Shown here in pieces: positions 6,645 to 14,718 of a stretch of 32,779 nucleotides of DNA. The notes below the pieces were generated by a model, which was not told where the DNA came from, did not search any database, and saw only the letters and a program-made list of their open reading frames with translations. Within the stretch, counting starts at the first letter, position 1; each line of letters opens with the position of its first letter. Made by a program: the position numbers and the translations under genes. Source of the DNA: Candidatus Aminicenantota bacterium (GTDB lineage: Bacteria > Acidobacteriota > Aminicenantia > UBA2199); NCBI GenBank assembly GCA_023137075.1, contig JAGLQA010000095.1, positions 1-32,779 of the forward strand. Direction: 5' to 3'.

Positions 6645-9167
6645 ATGTCGATGTTTAAAAAAATTGTAGAAGCTCCAAAAAACAGTAAATTTATTCTGCA
6701 GGGAAATGCGGCCTTTGCCTTAGGTGTGGTGCATGCCGGTTACCACGCCGCAGACGGCTACCCGGGTACGCCCAGTACAGAAGTTATCGATAAATCACTG
6801 GCCCATGTCCAGGATAGAATCCGGGTGGGCTGGTCGGTCAACGAAGCGGTTGCCGTCGGGGTTGCCGTGGGACGCACAATCGCCGGTTACGATACGGTGG
6901 TCACCATGAAAATTCCCGGTGTGTTCCAGGCGGGAGACGCCATCTCAACTTCGGCTTTCTATACCGCCGCTGCAGGCGCCCTGGTCATCTTTGCCGCCAC
7001 CGATTACGTTCCGTCCAGCACCCAGCATGTGATAGACGTCCGGTACTTCTTGGCCTCGGCCCGACTGCCGGTTCTGGAACCGCGTAACCACCAGGAGATG
7101 TACGAAATCGCCTGGACCGCCGCGGATATCGGCAGGACGTTCAATACACCTGTTGTTGTGCTGGCTTCCGGCATACTGACCCATTCGGAAGGACTGGTGA
7201 TAACAAAAGAACCGAGAACGATTACGCCCAAAGAAACACCGGAAAATTTGCATCAATGGATGTTGATGCCGGCCATTGCCAGGGCAAATTATAATAAGGC
7301 CACCCAGGAACGAATCCCGGCGATTCAAAAATGGATGGAAACGTCAAGCTTAGTCGAGGAGATCCCCGGTGCCGCGGATTGGGGAATCATCGCGAACGGG
7401 GAAAGCAGCATCGTTGTTCGCGAGGCATTGACATCGGTCGATTTGGACCAACAACCGTCTATTCTCACCCTGGCTGCCGCATATCCCATTCCCGGAGAAA
7501 GGATCAAAGCTTTTGCCGATAAAATAAAGGGGAAACTGTTTATCATTGAGGATGGCGATAAATTCCTTCAGGAAAAAATCCGGTTATTGGGTGTCGATAT
7601 TACCGGGAAAGATGAATTCAGTACAATCACAAACTGGTCGCCGGAAGCCGTACTGGAATTTTTGTCGCAGCATATCGACATTCACTATACGGGCAGCGAG
7701 AAAGAGATCGATATAAAGCCTCTCATGAGACCCCCATCCATCTGTCCGGGCTGCCCTTACAAAGCCTTTGCTTTGACCGTCGCTAAATTGAAAAAAAAGA
7801 AACAAATTTTTGCTGCCTTCGGCGACATCGGCTGCTCCACCCTGATATATTTTTTAAATGCCCTGGATACCGTTTGCTGTATGGGAGCGGCAGATTCCAT
7901 GAGACAGGGTTTCGTGATGTCAAAGCCGGAAATGGCTAACCGGACGATCAGTGTGATCGGCGATTCCTGCGAATGCCATTCCGGTTTGGATTCAACCCGA
8001 AACGCGGTGTTTCGAAACGTCCCGGGAGTTAAAATCATTTTAGATAACCGCATCACAGCCATGACCGGCGGCCAACCGGCCCCGAGTTCCGAAAATAATT
8101 TAGAAGGGCAGCCCCATAAGTTCAGTTTGAGAAAGGCAGTGGCAGCGGAAGTCGAACGAACCGTGACGGTTGATTCATACAATCTCAGCCAGGTTGAAAA
8201 AGAGTTAATAACGGCGCTGGAACTGGCGGAAAAAGGGGAATTCTCAGCCTTAATCCTTGAAGGCCCCTGTGTCCGGCAGGTAAAAAATAACAAAAAAACA
8301 CGAAAACTGCGATTTGACTATGACAAATGTAAAAAATGCGGCATGTGCGACATGTGCCCCGGCATCGAAACGGATGAAAAGGGCACACCCCATTTTACCA
8401 ACCGGTGTGTCGATTGCGGTTCCAATACCCAGGTCTGCATGCAGCGCTGCCCCTTCGGGGCAATCGTTCCCCTTGAAGAAGGGGCTCCTTCAGCTTCACT
8501 GGAACCGGAATTTCCGAAAGCGGAAGCAAAGCAGGCGGTTGATATAAAAACAGAAAATCTACCCGGGTCATTACGGCTTGCCATCCGGGGAATCGGCGGC
8601 CAGGGCAACCTGTTCTTCGGAAAAGTGCTCGCAGAGGTTGCCATGAGAACGCCTTATGCGGATACTCATATTGTCAAAGGCGATACCCACGGCATGGCGC
8701 AATTGGGCGGACCGGTTATTTCTACCTTTAGCTGCGGCCAGGTCTTTTCGCCTGTGCTGGCACCCCGTTCGGCCGACCTTTTAGTCGTCATGGAAGTCAG
8801 CGAAGTTTTACGGCCGGGTTTCTTAGATTTGTTAAAACCCGACGGCACGATCATTTTTAATAATTTCACGGCCTTACCGGTCACTGCCCGGAAGGAAGAT
8901 TATCCCGATCTTACAGCGGTTGAAAAAACGCTGGAAGGGTACCGGGTTATCAAAATTGATGCAAATGGAATTGCCTATGATCTGGGCGACCGGGCGGGCA
9001 GAACGGCCAACGTGGTGGTTCTCGGCTTGCTGTCAACCATCGCACCCTTTAATCATATCCCGGAAGAAGTCTGGCTCTCGGCTCTGATGGCCCTATCGCC
9101 GACTGATTTTATAAAATCGGCAAATCTAACGGCCTTTCGTGCCGGCAAAAAACACAGCCTGCAATAA
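6645..9167 (+). CDS. Fused IorA-IorB-type 2-oxoacid (indolepyruvate-like):ferredoxin oxidoreductase
   Basis: The product has 840 residues, against about 600 plus 200 for separate IorA and IorB. In order: a pyrimidine-binding domain (from residue 10; GYPGTPSTEV), a domain with SVNEAVAVGVAVG, and a TPP-binding domain from CPGCPYKAF (367) with GDS (439-441) and ILDNRITAMTGGQ (about 465-477). A ferredoxin-like segment follows near 560-610. The C-terminal gamma/IorB domain begins at IRGIGGQGN (about 647) and contains KGDTHGMAQLGG. Family role: oxidative decarboxylation of aryl- or branched 2-oxoacids to acyl-CoA, reducing ferredoxin. The TPP motif reads GDSCECHSG where IorA usually has GDSTFFHTG, and the cysteine spacing of the Fe-S segment is unusual (CxxCxxCxxCP, then CxxCx6CxxxCP). 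The ribosome binding site is AAAGGTGA. Confidence 0.88.
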   Translation: MSMFKKIVEAPKNSKFILQGNAAFALGVVHAGYHAADGYPGTPSTEVIDKSLAHVQDRIRVGWSVNEAVAVGVAVGRTIAGYDTVVTMKIPGVFQAGDAISTSAFYTAAAGALVIFAATDYVPSSTQHVIDVRYFLASARLPVLEPRNHQEMYEIAWTAADIGRTFNTPVVVLASGILTHSEGLVITKEPRTITPKETPENLHQWMLMPAIARANYNKATQERIPAIQKWMETSSLVEEIPGAADWGIIANGESSIVVREALTSVDLDQQPSILTLAAAYPIPGERIKAFADKIKGKLFIIEDGDKFLQEKIRLLGVDITGKDEFSTITNWSPEAVLEFLSQHIDIHYTGSEKEIDIKPLMRPPSICPGCPYKAFALTVAKLKKKKQIFAAFGDIGCSTLIYFLNALDTVCCMGAADSMRQGFVMSKPEMANRTISVIGDSCECHSGLDSTRNAVFRNVPGVKIILDNRITAMTGGQPAPSSENNLEGQPHKFSLRKAVAAEVERTVTVDSYNLSQVEKELITALELAEKGEFSALILEGPCVRQVKNNKKTRKLRFDYDKCKKCGMCDMCPGIETDEKGTPHFTNRCVDCGSNTQVCMQRCPFGAIVPLEEGAPSASLEPEFPKAEAKQAVDIKTENLPGSLRLAIRGIGGQGNLFFGKVLAEVAMRTPYADTHIVKGDTHGMAQLGGPVISTFSCGQVFSPVLAPRSADLLVVMEVSEVLRPGFLDLLKPDGTIIFNNFTALPVTARKEDYPDLTAVEKTLEGYRVIKIDANGIAYDLGDRAGRTANVVVLGLLSTIAPFNHIPEEVWLSALMALSPTDFIKSANLTAFRAGKKHSLQ

Positions 9168-9260
9168 TCAAAGTATGACAATAAATTGCTCCTGATCAAC
9201 GATATATATAATTTCTCATTAATGATGCAAATTATTTACCTGTCCCTAAACAATTTAATT

Positions 9261-10145
9261 TTATTCAACATTTTGCACTTGCTGTTTTATTTTTTCTATC
9301 TCCCGCCTGGTCTCTAAAATGGTATGAAGTACCTCCCGGGAATCGGTTTTCGAGGCGATGGTGTGGGTCTCCCGCTGCATCTCCTGGGCTAAGAAATCGG
9401 CTTCCCGGCCTTTTATCTCCGTCTTCTTATCTTTGAGCATTTCTTTCAATCTCCGGGTGTGGGTTTCTAAACGGTTGATCTCCTCGTTTATACAACTTTT
9501 ATCAGCCAGGATGGCTGCTTCCTGCAAGATTCTCTTCTCATCCATTTCATAATCCAGCAGGATTTTTTCAATCCGCTCTTTGTACTTTAAAAAGAGAGTT
9601 TGCGTGAGGTTCTCGGAATTTTTTTTGAATACTTTAATATTATTTTCAATGGTCTTGATACTGGCGAATAGATCCTTCAATATGTATCGGCCTTCCGTTT
9701 CGCGAGTATGTAAGAATTCTTTAAAAACCTTTTCTATGAAGCGTTTCATTTTATTCCACTCGGCTTCTTCAAAATTATCGGAAACATATTCGAGATGGAA
9801 TATCATGGGAATCTTCAATAAGAAATCGAGAGACAGATCGATACTTTCACCATATCGCTCCCTTATGAGATGTAATTTGTCGAGGATTTCCACCAGTAGA
9901 TTTTCGTTAAACTGAATGTTAAACCTCTTATTCCTGGAATCGAAAAGGTTGAAAATAATTTCCACTTTTCCCCTGGTAATTTTATGTTTTATGATCTCCT
10001 TCAGGAGTTTTTCGGACTTCGGCGTAATGCCCGAACCTTTAAAACTAACATCGAGAAAACGGTGATTTAAAGATTTAAAGGAAATGTATATGGAAATATC
10101 GTCAAATTCTGTCCGACCTTGCGCAAAACCTGTCATACTTTTCAT
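9261..10145 (-). CDS. yicC: YicC-family protein (predicted endoribonuclease)
   Basis: The 294-residue protein has the family's N-terminus MKSMTGFAQG and SLNHRFLDVSFK. Its C-terminal DUF1732 region carries EINRLETHTRRLKEML, GREADFLAQEMQRETHTIASK and the final arginine/glutamate helix. YicC of E. coli is reported to be an endoribonuclease; family members occur next to gmk and rpoZ in many genomes. Here it is the last gene of the minus-strand block. Its ATG follows the TAA stop of the exporter gene after two bases (10146-10147) with no clear ribosome binding site, so it is probably translated by coupling. The 93-base gap to the convergent oxidoreductase gene shows no convincing terminator. Confidence 0.92.
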   Translation of the reverse strand: MKSMTGFAQGRTEFDDISIYISFKSLNHRFLDVSFKGSGITPKSEKLLKEIIKHKITRGKVEIIFNLFDSRNKRFNIQFNENLLVEILDKLHLIRERYGESIDLSLDFLLKIPMIFHLEYVSDNFEEAEWNKMKRFIEKVFKEFLHTRETEGRYILKDLFASIKTIENNIKVFKKNSENLTQTLFLKYKERIEKILLDYEMDEKRILQEAAILADKSCINEEINRLETHTRRLKEMLKDKKTEIKGREADFLAQEMQRETHTIASKTDSREVLHTILETRREIEKIKQQVQNVE

Positions 10146-10147
10146 GG

Positions 10148-11950
10148 TTACATTATAATATCCATTTCAGGAAATTGCAAATTATAGAGCGAATAATAGA
10201 GTCCCCGCTTCTTCAATAGCCGGCTGTGGCTGCCGCTTTCCTTAATCTCACCTTTGCTTATGACCAGTATTTTATCCGCCTCGATAATTGTAGATAAGCG
10301 GTGGGCAATAACAAAGGTTGTTCGACCTTTCATCACATCAACCATGGCTTCCTGGATGAGTCTCTCGGATTCGGAATCCAACGATGAGGTGGCTTCATCA
10401 AAAATCAACACTTCCGGCTTTTTCAATATGGCCCGGGCAATGGATATCCGCTGCCGCTGCCCGTTGGAAAGAAATACCCCTCTTTCACCGACAACGGTGT
10501 CGTATCCCCGGGGCAGTTGGCCGATAAAATCGGCGGCCCGGGCGATTTCAGCCGATTGTTTGATTTCTTCCAGGGAATAGTTCTTTCTAGCATAGGCAAT
10601 ATTGTTCCGCACCGTGTCGTTAAATAGAAACACATCCTGGGTTACCAGGCCGATGGCATCTCGCAGGGATTTTATCGTGAAATCCCTTATGTCCCGGTTG
10701 TCTATTAATATTCGACCGGCCTCCACTTCATAGAACCGGGTTAAAAGGTTCATTAAGGTTGTTTTACCGGATCCGCTGGCGCCTACTAAAGCGATCATCT
10801 CATCGGGATTAACCGCAAAATTTACCTCTTTAATGACCGGGATATTGCTGCTGTATGAAAAGGAAACTCTTTCAAATTCGATTCTGCCTATAATATCTTT
10901 TATCTCGACAGCATCGGCTTTATCCTTTATCGGGTTTGTATTATTTATAATATAGCGAATACGCTCAAACCCTGCGATTCCCTGCTGGTAATCGTTATTT
11001 GCCTGGGAGAGTCTTTTCAGCGGGTTGTACATTAAAAAAAGGGCGGTCAGGAAGGAGAAAAATTGCCCCGGAGACATACTCCCGGAGGCAATCCGCTGTG
11101 TGCCGAGGGTAATAATAATTGCGGCTACCAACCCGCCGATGATATGCATGATGGGGGCGGCCAGCGAGTAAAGCAGCGCTATTTTCGAATTTATTTTATA
11201 ATGATTTTGGTTTAATTTCGCGAATTTTTCGATCTCGAACTCTTCCATATTATATGCTTTTACGATTTTATTCCCGGTAACGGTTTCGGTCAGAAAGTTT
11301 GAAAGCTCGGCGATGGCCTCCTGGGATTGGAGGCCTCTTTTTTTTACTTTTTTACCGAAGGCAAACATGAGCCCTGCCGCCACCGGAACAATAACAAAGG
11401 AGTAGAGTGACATCTTCCAATCCTGGTAAAACACCACTAATAATAGAGCCACAAGGGTAAAGGCTTCGCGCACATAGACGGCTAAAGTTTCGGAAACCGC
11501 AAATTTGATCTTTTCAATATCATTGGAGATGCGGGATACCAGGTCGCCGGTTTTCGCTTTGGATAGAAAATCGATGGATTGATTGACTAAGTTCCGGTAC
11601 AATCTATCCCGGATATTTCGCACTACTTTTAAGCCCAGGGTTTTCATCAAATAAAGAGAAAAGAACGAAAAGATGGCATTGCCGAGAAAGGATAGGAACA
11701 GCAGTTGGGGCAGGACGAAGCGCATTGCTTCTTTATCGATCCGTAACAGGTTTTTTATTAACTCCGGTATATACCGGGATTTCCCGGTTACCTCACCACC
11801 TCCTGCATTAAACAGTTCATCCATTACCGGTTGAATGATGAGGGGGAAAAGGGCGCTGAAAACAGCGACCATTATCAAGCAAAAAAGAGCCAGGGAAAAT
11901 CTGCGTATAAAGGGCTTTACATGGAACAGCAGGCTTTTTTCATCAATCAT
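10148..11950 (-). CDS. MsbA-like ABC exporter (fused membrane and ATPase domains)
   Basis: The 600-residue half-transporter has an N-terminal membrane domain of about six helices (20-310). The ATPase domain carries Walker A GASGSGKTT, the Q-loop in LVTQDVFLF, the signature LSNGQRQR, Walker B VLIFDEATSSLD and the H-loop IAHRLST. Length and architecture fit type IV exporters such as MsbA (lipid A flippase). The position next to a phospholipid synthesis gene fits lipid export, but a drug or peptide exporter cannot be excluded. The start ATG at 11950 has no ribosome binding site, and a TATAAG box ends only 8 bases upstream, so the transcript may be leaderless if that promoter is used. Confidence 0.9.
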   Translation of the reverse strand: MIDEKSLLFHVKPFIRRFSLALFCLIMVAVFSALFPLIIQPVMDELFNAGGGEVTGKSRYIPELIKNLLRIDKEAMRFVLPQLLFLSFLGNAIFSFFSLYLMKTLGLKVVRNIRDRLYRNLVNQSIDFLSKAKTGDLVSRISNDIEKIKFAVSETLAVYVREAFTLVALLLVVFYQDWKMSLYSFVIVPVAAGLMFAFGKKVKKRGLQSQEAIAELSNFLTETVTGNKIVKAYNMEEFEIEKFAKLNQNHYKINSKIALLYSLAAPIMHIIGGLVAAIIITLGTQRIASGSMSPGQFFSFLTALFLMYNPLKRLSQANNDYQQGIAGFERIRYIINNTNPIKDKADAVEIKDIIGRIEFERVSFSYSSNIPVIKEVNFAVNPDEMIALVGASGSGKTTLMNLLTRFYEVEAGRILIDNRDIRDFTIKSLRDAIGLVTQDVFLFNDTVRNNIAYARKNYSLEEIKQSAEIARAADFIGQLPRGYDTVVGERGVFLSNGQRQRISIARAILKKPEVLIFDEATSSLDSESERLIQEAMVDVMKGRTTFVIAHRLSTIIEADKILVISKGEIKESGSHSRLLKKRGLYYSLYNLQFPEMDIIM

Positions 11951-11958
11951 GATTGTGT

Positions 11959-11988
11959 CTTATAATTCCGGTAAAACATTGGTAACAA
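11959..11988 (-). promoter_or_regulatory. Putative promoter inside the pssA-exporter junction
   Basis: On the minus strand TTGTTA (11983-11988), an 18-base spacer and TATAAG (11959-11964) precede the exporter ATG at 11950. This would place the transcription start on or next to the start codon. It lies in the 45-base gap between pssA and the exporter gene. Confidence 0.35.
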
Positions 11989-11995
11989 GCGATTC

Positions 11996-12799
11996 TCAGG
12001 ATTCCGATTCCCCTCTCCTGTCGGGGATACTTTCTACTTCAAAGGTAATGTTTTCTTTCCCTTTTTTTAATTTTCCACCGATATAGAAAAATAAAGGCGA
12101 TATTAAGTATAAGAAACTCACGGCAGGAATAGTATAAGAAGGGAAGTTTACAAAAAATGCAACTATAATTGCCAGAAAAAAGAGGATAATCAGCGCATAC
12201 TTTGATTTTATCTTTTTTACCGTCCGGTATTTCACATTTGAGATCATTAAAAAAGAGATAAGAATGATATAAAGCGCAAATCCGTAGGTGTCTATTTTGT
12301 CCACAAGGGGGTCTTTAAAAAGAAGCACCACGGAACAGATCGAAAGGGCTGCTAAGGGTATGGGTAACCCGATAAAAATATTAGGTGGAAAGGCATTGAC
12401 TTCCTTTAGCACATTGAATCTTGCCAGTCTGATGATACCGGAACTTAGGAAAACAAAACCAATCACTTTGCCCATCTGGGAGTATTCGCTCTGAAAGCCC
12501 CAGATGTAGATCATTACAGCACACACAAATCCAAAGGTTACACCGTCTACCAGGGAATCCAATTGTACGCCGAAATTGGATTCGGTTTTGGTTAAACGCG
12601 CCACCGTACCGTCAAAACCGTCTAAAACGGCACTGCCGATGATTAAATAGACGGCATTTATGAAATTCCCTTTAATAATCTGCATCAGGGCTAAGTAACC
12701 TAAAAAAAGACTGAGAATCGTAAATATGGACGGCAAAAAGGATATATTGATCAACTTTGAAATTTTTACCCGCCTTCGTCGTTTTAATTTATTTTTCAT
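11996..12799 (-). CDS. pssA: CDP-diacylglycerol--serine O-phosphatidyltransferase
   Basis: The 267-residue integral membrane protein has the CDP-alcohol phosphotransferase signature DG-x2-AR-x8-G-x3-D-x3-D, seen as DGTVARLTKTES then NFGVQLDSLVD. The first conserved Asp binds the metal with the others. Several hydrophobic segments follow (up to about residue 245), then a charged tail. The family makes phosphatidylserine, phosphatidylglycerophosphate or related lipids. The serine transferase is preferred because serC and a serA-like gene are in the same block. The ATG at 12799 has an AGGGAGG site about 20 bases upstream, farther than usual. A basic N-terminus (KNKLKRRRRVK) precedes the first membrane helix. 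Confidence 0.87.
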   Translation of the reverse strand: MKNKLKRRRRVKISKLINISFLPSIFTILSLFLGYLALMQIIKGNFINAVYLIIGSAVLDGFDGTVARLTKTESNFGVQLDSLVDGVTFGFVCAVMIYIWGFQSEYSQMGKVIGFVFLSSGIIRLARFNVLKEVNAFPPNIFIGLPIPLAALSICSVVLLFKDPLVDKIDTYGFALYIILISFLMISNVKYRTVKKIKSKYALIILFFLAIIVAFFVNFPSYTIPAVSFLYLISPLFFYIGGKLKKGKENITFEVESIPDRRGESES

Positions 12800-12833
12800 T
12801 TTGTTTGCTGTAATTTTCTTCCTCCCTAAAAAA

Positions 12834-13652
12834 TCAACCTCTTCTTCTTGCTTCCCTGTTGCTTCTGCAGAAGCTCAAATAAGATTGCATATTTCTGTCT
12901 TTCCCGATTATGGTAAGGGTGGTAATGATAGATTCAATAATTGATTTTTCCAATACATCCAGCACAATATAATCGAGCCCCTTCTCGATGGCAAGAGAAA
13001 CAAAATGAGATGAGATTAAATACCTCATCGGCAGTCCCTGGGACAATACCGATAAGTTCGCGATTGTTTTTACCTGGGGAAAGTCGAGTTTAAATAGTTC
13101 GAGAGTATTCAAAAATAATTTTCCGTTCAGGAGATCTTCCTCCAATGGCCTGAGCACCGGGTCTAATAATATATTACTTCTCTTTACTCCCCGGTCTATC
13201 AAATAATCGATGAACATCTGGGCAATGAGCAAGGATTTTTCCGGTGAAAAATCATTGTTGTTGCCCTTTTCTTTCACCAGGGCCACTATCTTGACGTCTT
13301 TACCGTTCATGCTTTGAGTACTATTGAGCAGGCGGTCGATTTTTTCCAGGTCGTACTCGATATTGCCAATCACGACTTCGTTCCGGGCAATCTTTACGAC
13401 CTCTATCAGGGTATCCACGTTCCCGCTGCGAACAAGAACTTTCCCGCCGCAGCCTTCGATAATCTTGACCGCTTCTTTCAGAAAAGGCATCTCGTTGTTC
13501 ATCAGGGAATACGCATTAAGTTCGATAAATTCAGCTCCATCGGCAATCTGGGCAAGAACCTCCCGTTTAACAAATTCAAAATCCATTTTATTCATCTTAT
13601 CCAGGATTTTTTTGTTGTTCGAGTTTAATGTATTACCTATAATCGTTATCAT
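12834..13652 (-). CDS. Divergent pterin-binding (AcsE/MetH-like) methyltransferase-family protein
   Basis: The 272-residue TIM-barrel-type protein resembles methyltetrahydrofolate:corrinoid methyltransferases. The landmarks are MITIIGNTLNS, DGAEFIELNAYS, VVIGNIEYD (family INS position), NILLDPVLRP and the strong signature NLSVLSQGLPMR near residue 200. The segment that reads LCLDSTN in AcsE is LVRSGNV here (about residues 73-79), so the pterin-binding aspartate appears to be an arginine. It could be a methyltransferase with changed substrate binding or an inactive paralogue. The gene is 25 bases downstream of the serA-like gene, with a weak AAGAAAA ribosome binding site. No corrinoid protein gene is adjacent. 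Confidence 0.7.
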   Translation of the reverse strand: MITIIGNTLNSNNKKILDKMNKMDFEFVKREVLAQIADGAEFIELNAYSLMNNEMPFLKEAVKIIEGCGGKVLVRSGNVDTLIEVVKIARNEVVIGNIEYDLEKIDRLLNSTQSMNGKDVKIVALVKEKGNNNDFSPEKSLLIAQMFIDYLIDRGVKRSNILLDPVLRPLEEDLLNGKLFLNTLELFKLDFPQVKTIANLSVLSQGLPMRYLISSHFVSLAIEKGLDYIVLDVLEKSIIESIITTLTIIGKDRNMQSYLSFCRSNREARRRG

Positions 13653-13677
13653 TTTTCTTATTCGTTATAAAATGGAT

Positions 13678-14589
13678 TTAAACAGTAAAAAAATCTTTTA
13701 ATATTGAAATCACATTAAGACCTGCCCTTTCCTGGCCTTCAATAGTTGATGCGCCAAGATGAGGTGCGGGAAAAACTTTCTCATTATCGATTAACTTAAA
13801 ATTCACGGGTGGTTCTTTCTCGTACACATCGATTGCCACTGCCTTTATCTTATCTTCCTGAACTGCTGTTAATAAAGCCGTTTCATCGACCACTCCGCCG
13901 CGCGCGACATTGATCAAGACTACATTTTTTTTCATTTTATCGAATTCACTGCCGGATATTAAATTTTCAGTTGATTCCGTTAAGGGGAGATGTATCGAAA
14001 TAAAATCCGATATCGTCAATAATTCATCGAGGGTAACTTGCCTGACTTCGATATCGGTTTCAATGTCGATAGTGTCGAAATAGACGACTTTCATTCCCAT
14101 GGCAAGTTCTCTTTTTGCCACCTCTCTTCCAATCCTGCCGAAACCGATAATCCCGGCGGTTTTTCCATAAAGTTCCATGCCTTTCGAGAGGATGCCTTTT
14201 TCCCACTTATGCTCCTTCATGCTTTTGTAAGCGGGGCCGATAAATCGGCAAATTCCCAGCATGTGGGCCAGGGTATATTCCGCAACCGTAATCGAGGTGG
14301 CAAAAGGGGTGTTGCGGACTTCAATATTTCGCGATCCGGCATACGCCACATCCACATTATCGAGTCCGATACCGGCCCTGACAATAATCTTCAAATTTTG
14401 AGCGTGTTCAAGGATGTCGGATGTTAACTTTACCGCGCTCCTGACAACAGCTGCATCGTGGTTGCGGATCTCTTCTTTCAATTTATCCGGTTTCAGGGAG
14501 ATTTTTTCTACGATATCAAACTCAGGGATCTCCCTCAGAAGTTCGACGACCCTTAAGTTCAATTTATCTGCCAATAATATTCGTATCAA
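13678..14589 (-). CDS. serA: D-3-phosphoglycerate dehydrogenase-like 2-hydroxyacid dehydrogenase (no ACT domain)
   Basis: The 303-residue enzyme has the catalytic domain split around an NAD domain. It has VRAGIGLDNVD, the dinucleotide motif GFGRIGREVA with the acceptor Asp in VYFDT, the catalytic Arg in INVARGGVVDE, the Glu in DVYEKEPP and the His in PHLGAS. Phosphoglycerate dehydrogenase is preferred over other hydroxyacid dehydrogenases because serC is directly upstream in the same orientation. The regulatory ACT domain is absent, as in the short form, so serine feedback by that route is not expected. The start is TTG at 14589, with AGGGAG eight bases upstream. A promoter-like sequence overlaps the end of serC. 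Confidence 0.88.
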   Translation of the reverse strand: MIRILLADKLNLRVVELLREIPEFDIVEKISLKPDKLKEEIRNHDAAVVRSAVKLTSDILEHAQNLKIIVRAGIGLDNVDVAYAGSRNIEVRNTPFATSITVAEYTLAHMLGICRFIGPAYKSMKEHKWEKGILSKGMELYGKTAGIIGFGRIGREVAKRELAMGMKVVYFDTIDIETDIEVRQVTLDELLTISDFISIHLPLTESTENLISGSEFDKMKKNVVLINVARGGVVDETALLTAVQEDKIKAVAIDVYEKEPPVNFKLIDNEKVFPAPHLGASTIEGQERAGLNVISILKDFFTV

Positions 14590-14688
14590 TCAAGACTCTC
14601 CCTATCGAAAATTTTCTCAAAACAACAACTCCTTTATAAGCAAATAATCCTCCGGTATAGATTTACAAAGACCTCTATAAGAGTTAAG

Positions 14689-14715
14689 ATTATCAGAATT
14701 TTGCCAATCTGTCAA
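14689..14715 (-). promoter_or_regulatory. Putative internal promoter between serC and serA
   Basis: On the minus strand a perfect TTGACA (14710-14715) is followed, after a 15-base spacer, by GATAAT (14689-14694, 5 of 6). The start would be near 14682, leaving a leader of about 90 bases before the TTG at 14589. It could drive serA and the four genes behind it separately from serC. Confidence 0.45.
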
Positions 14716-14718
14716 GAA

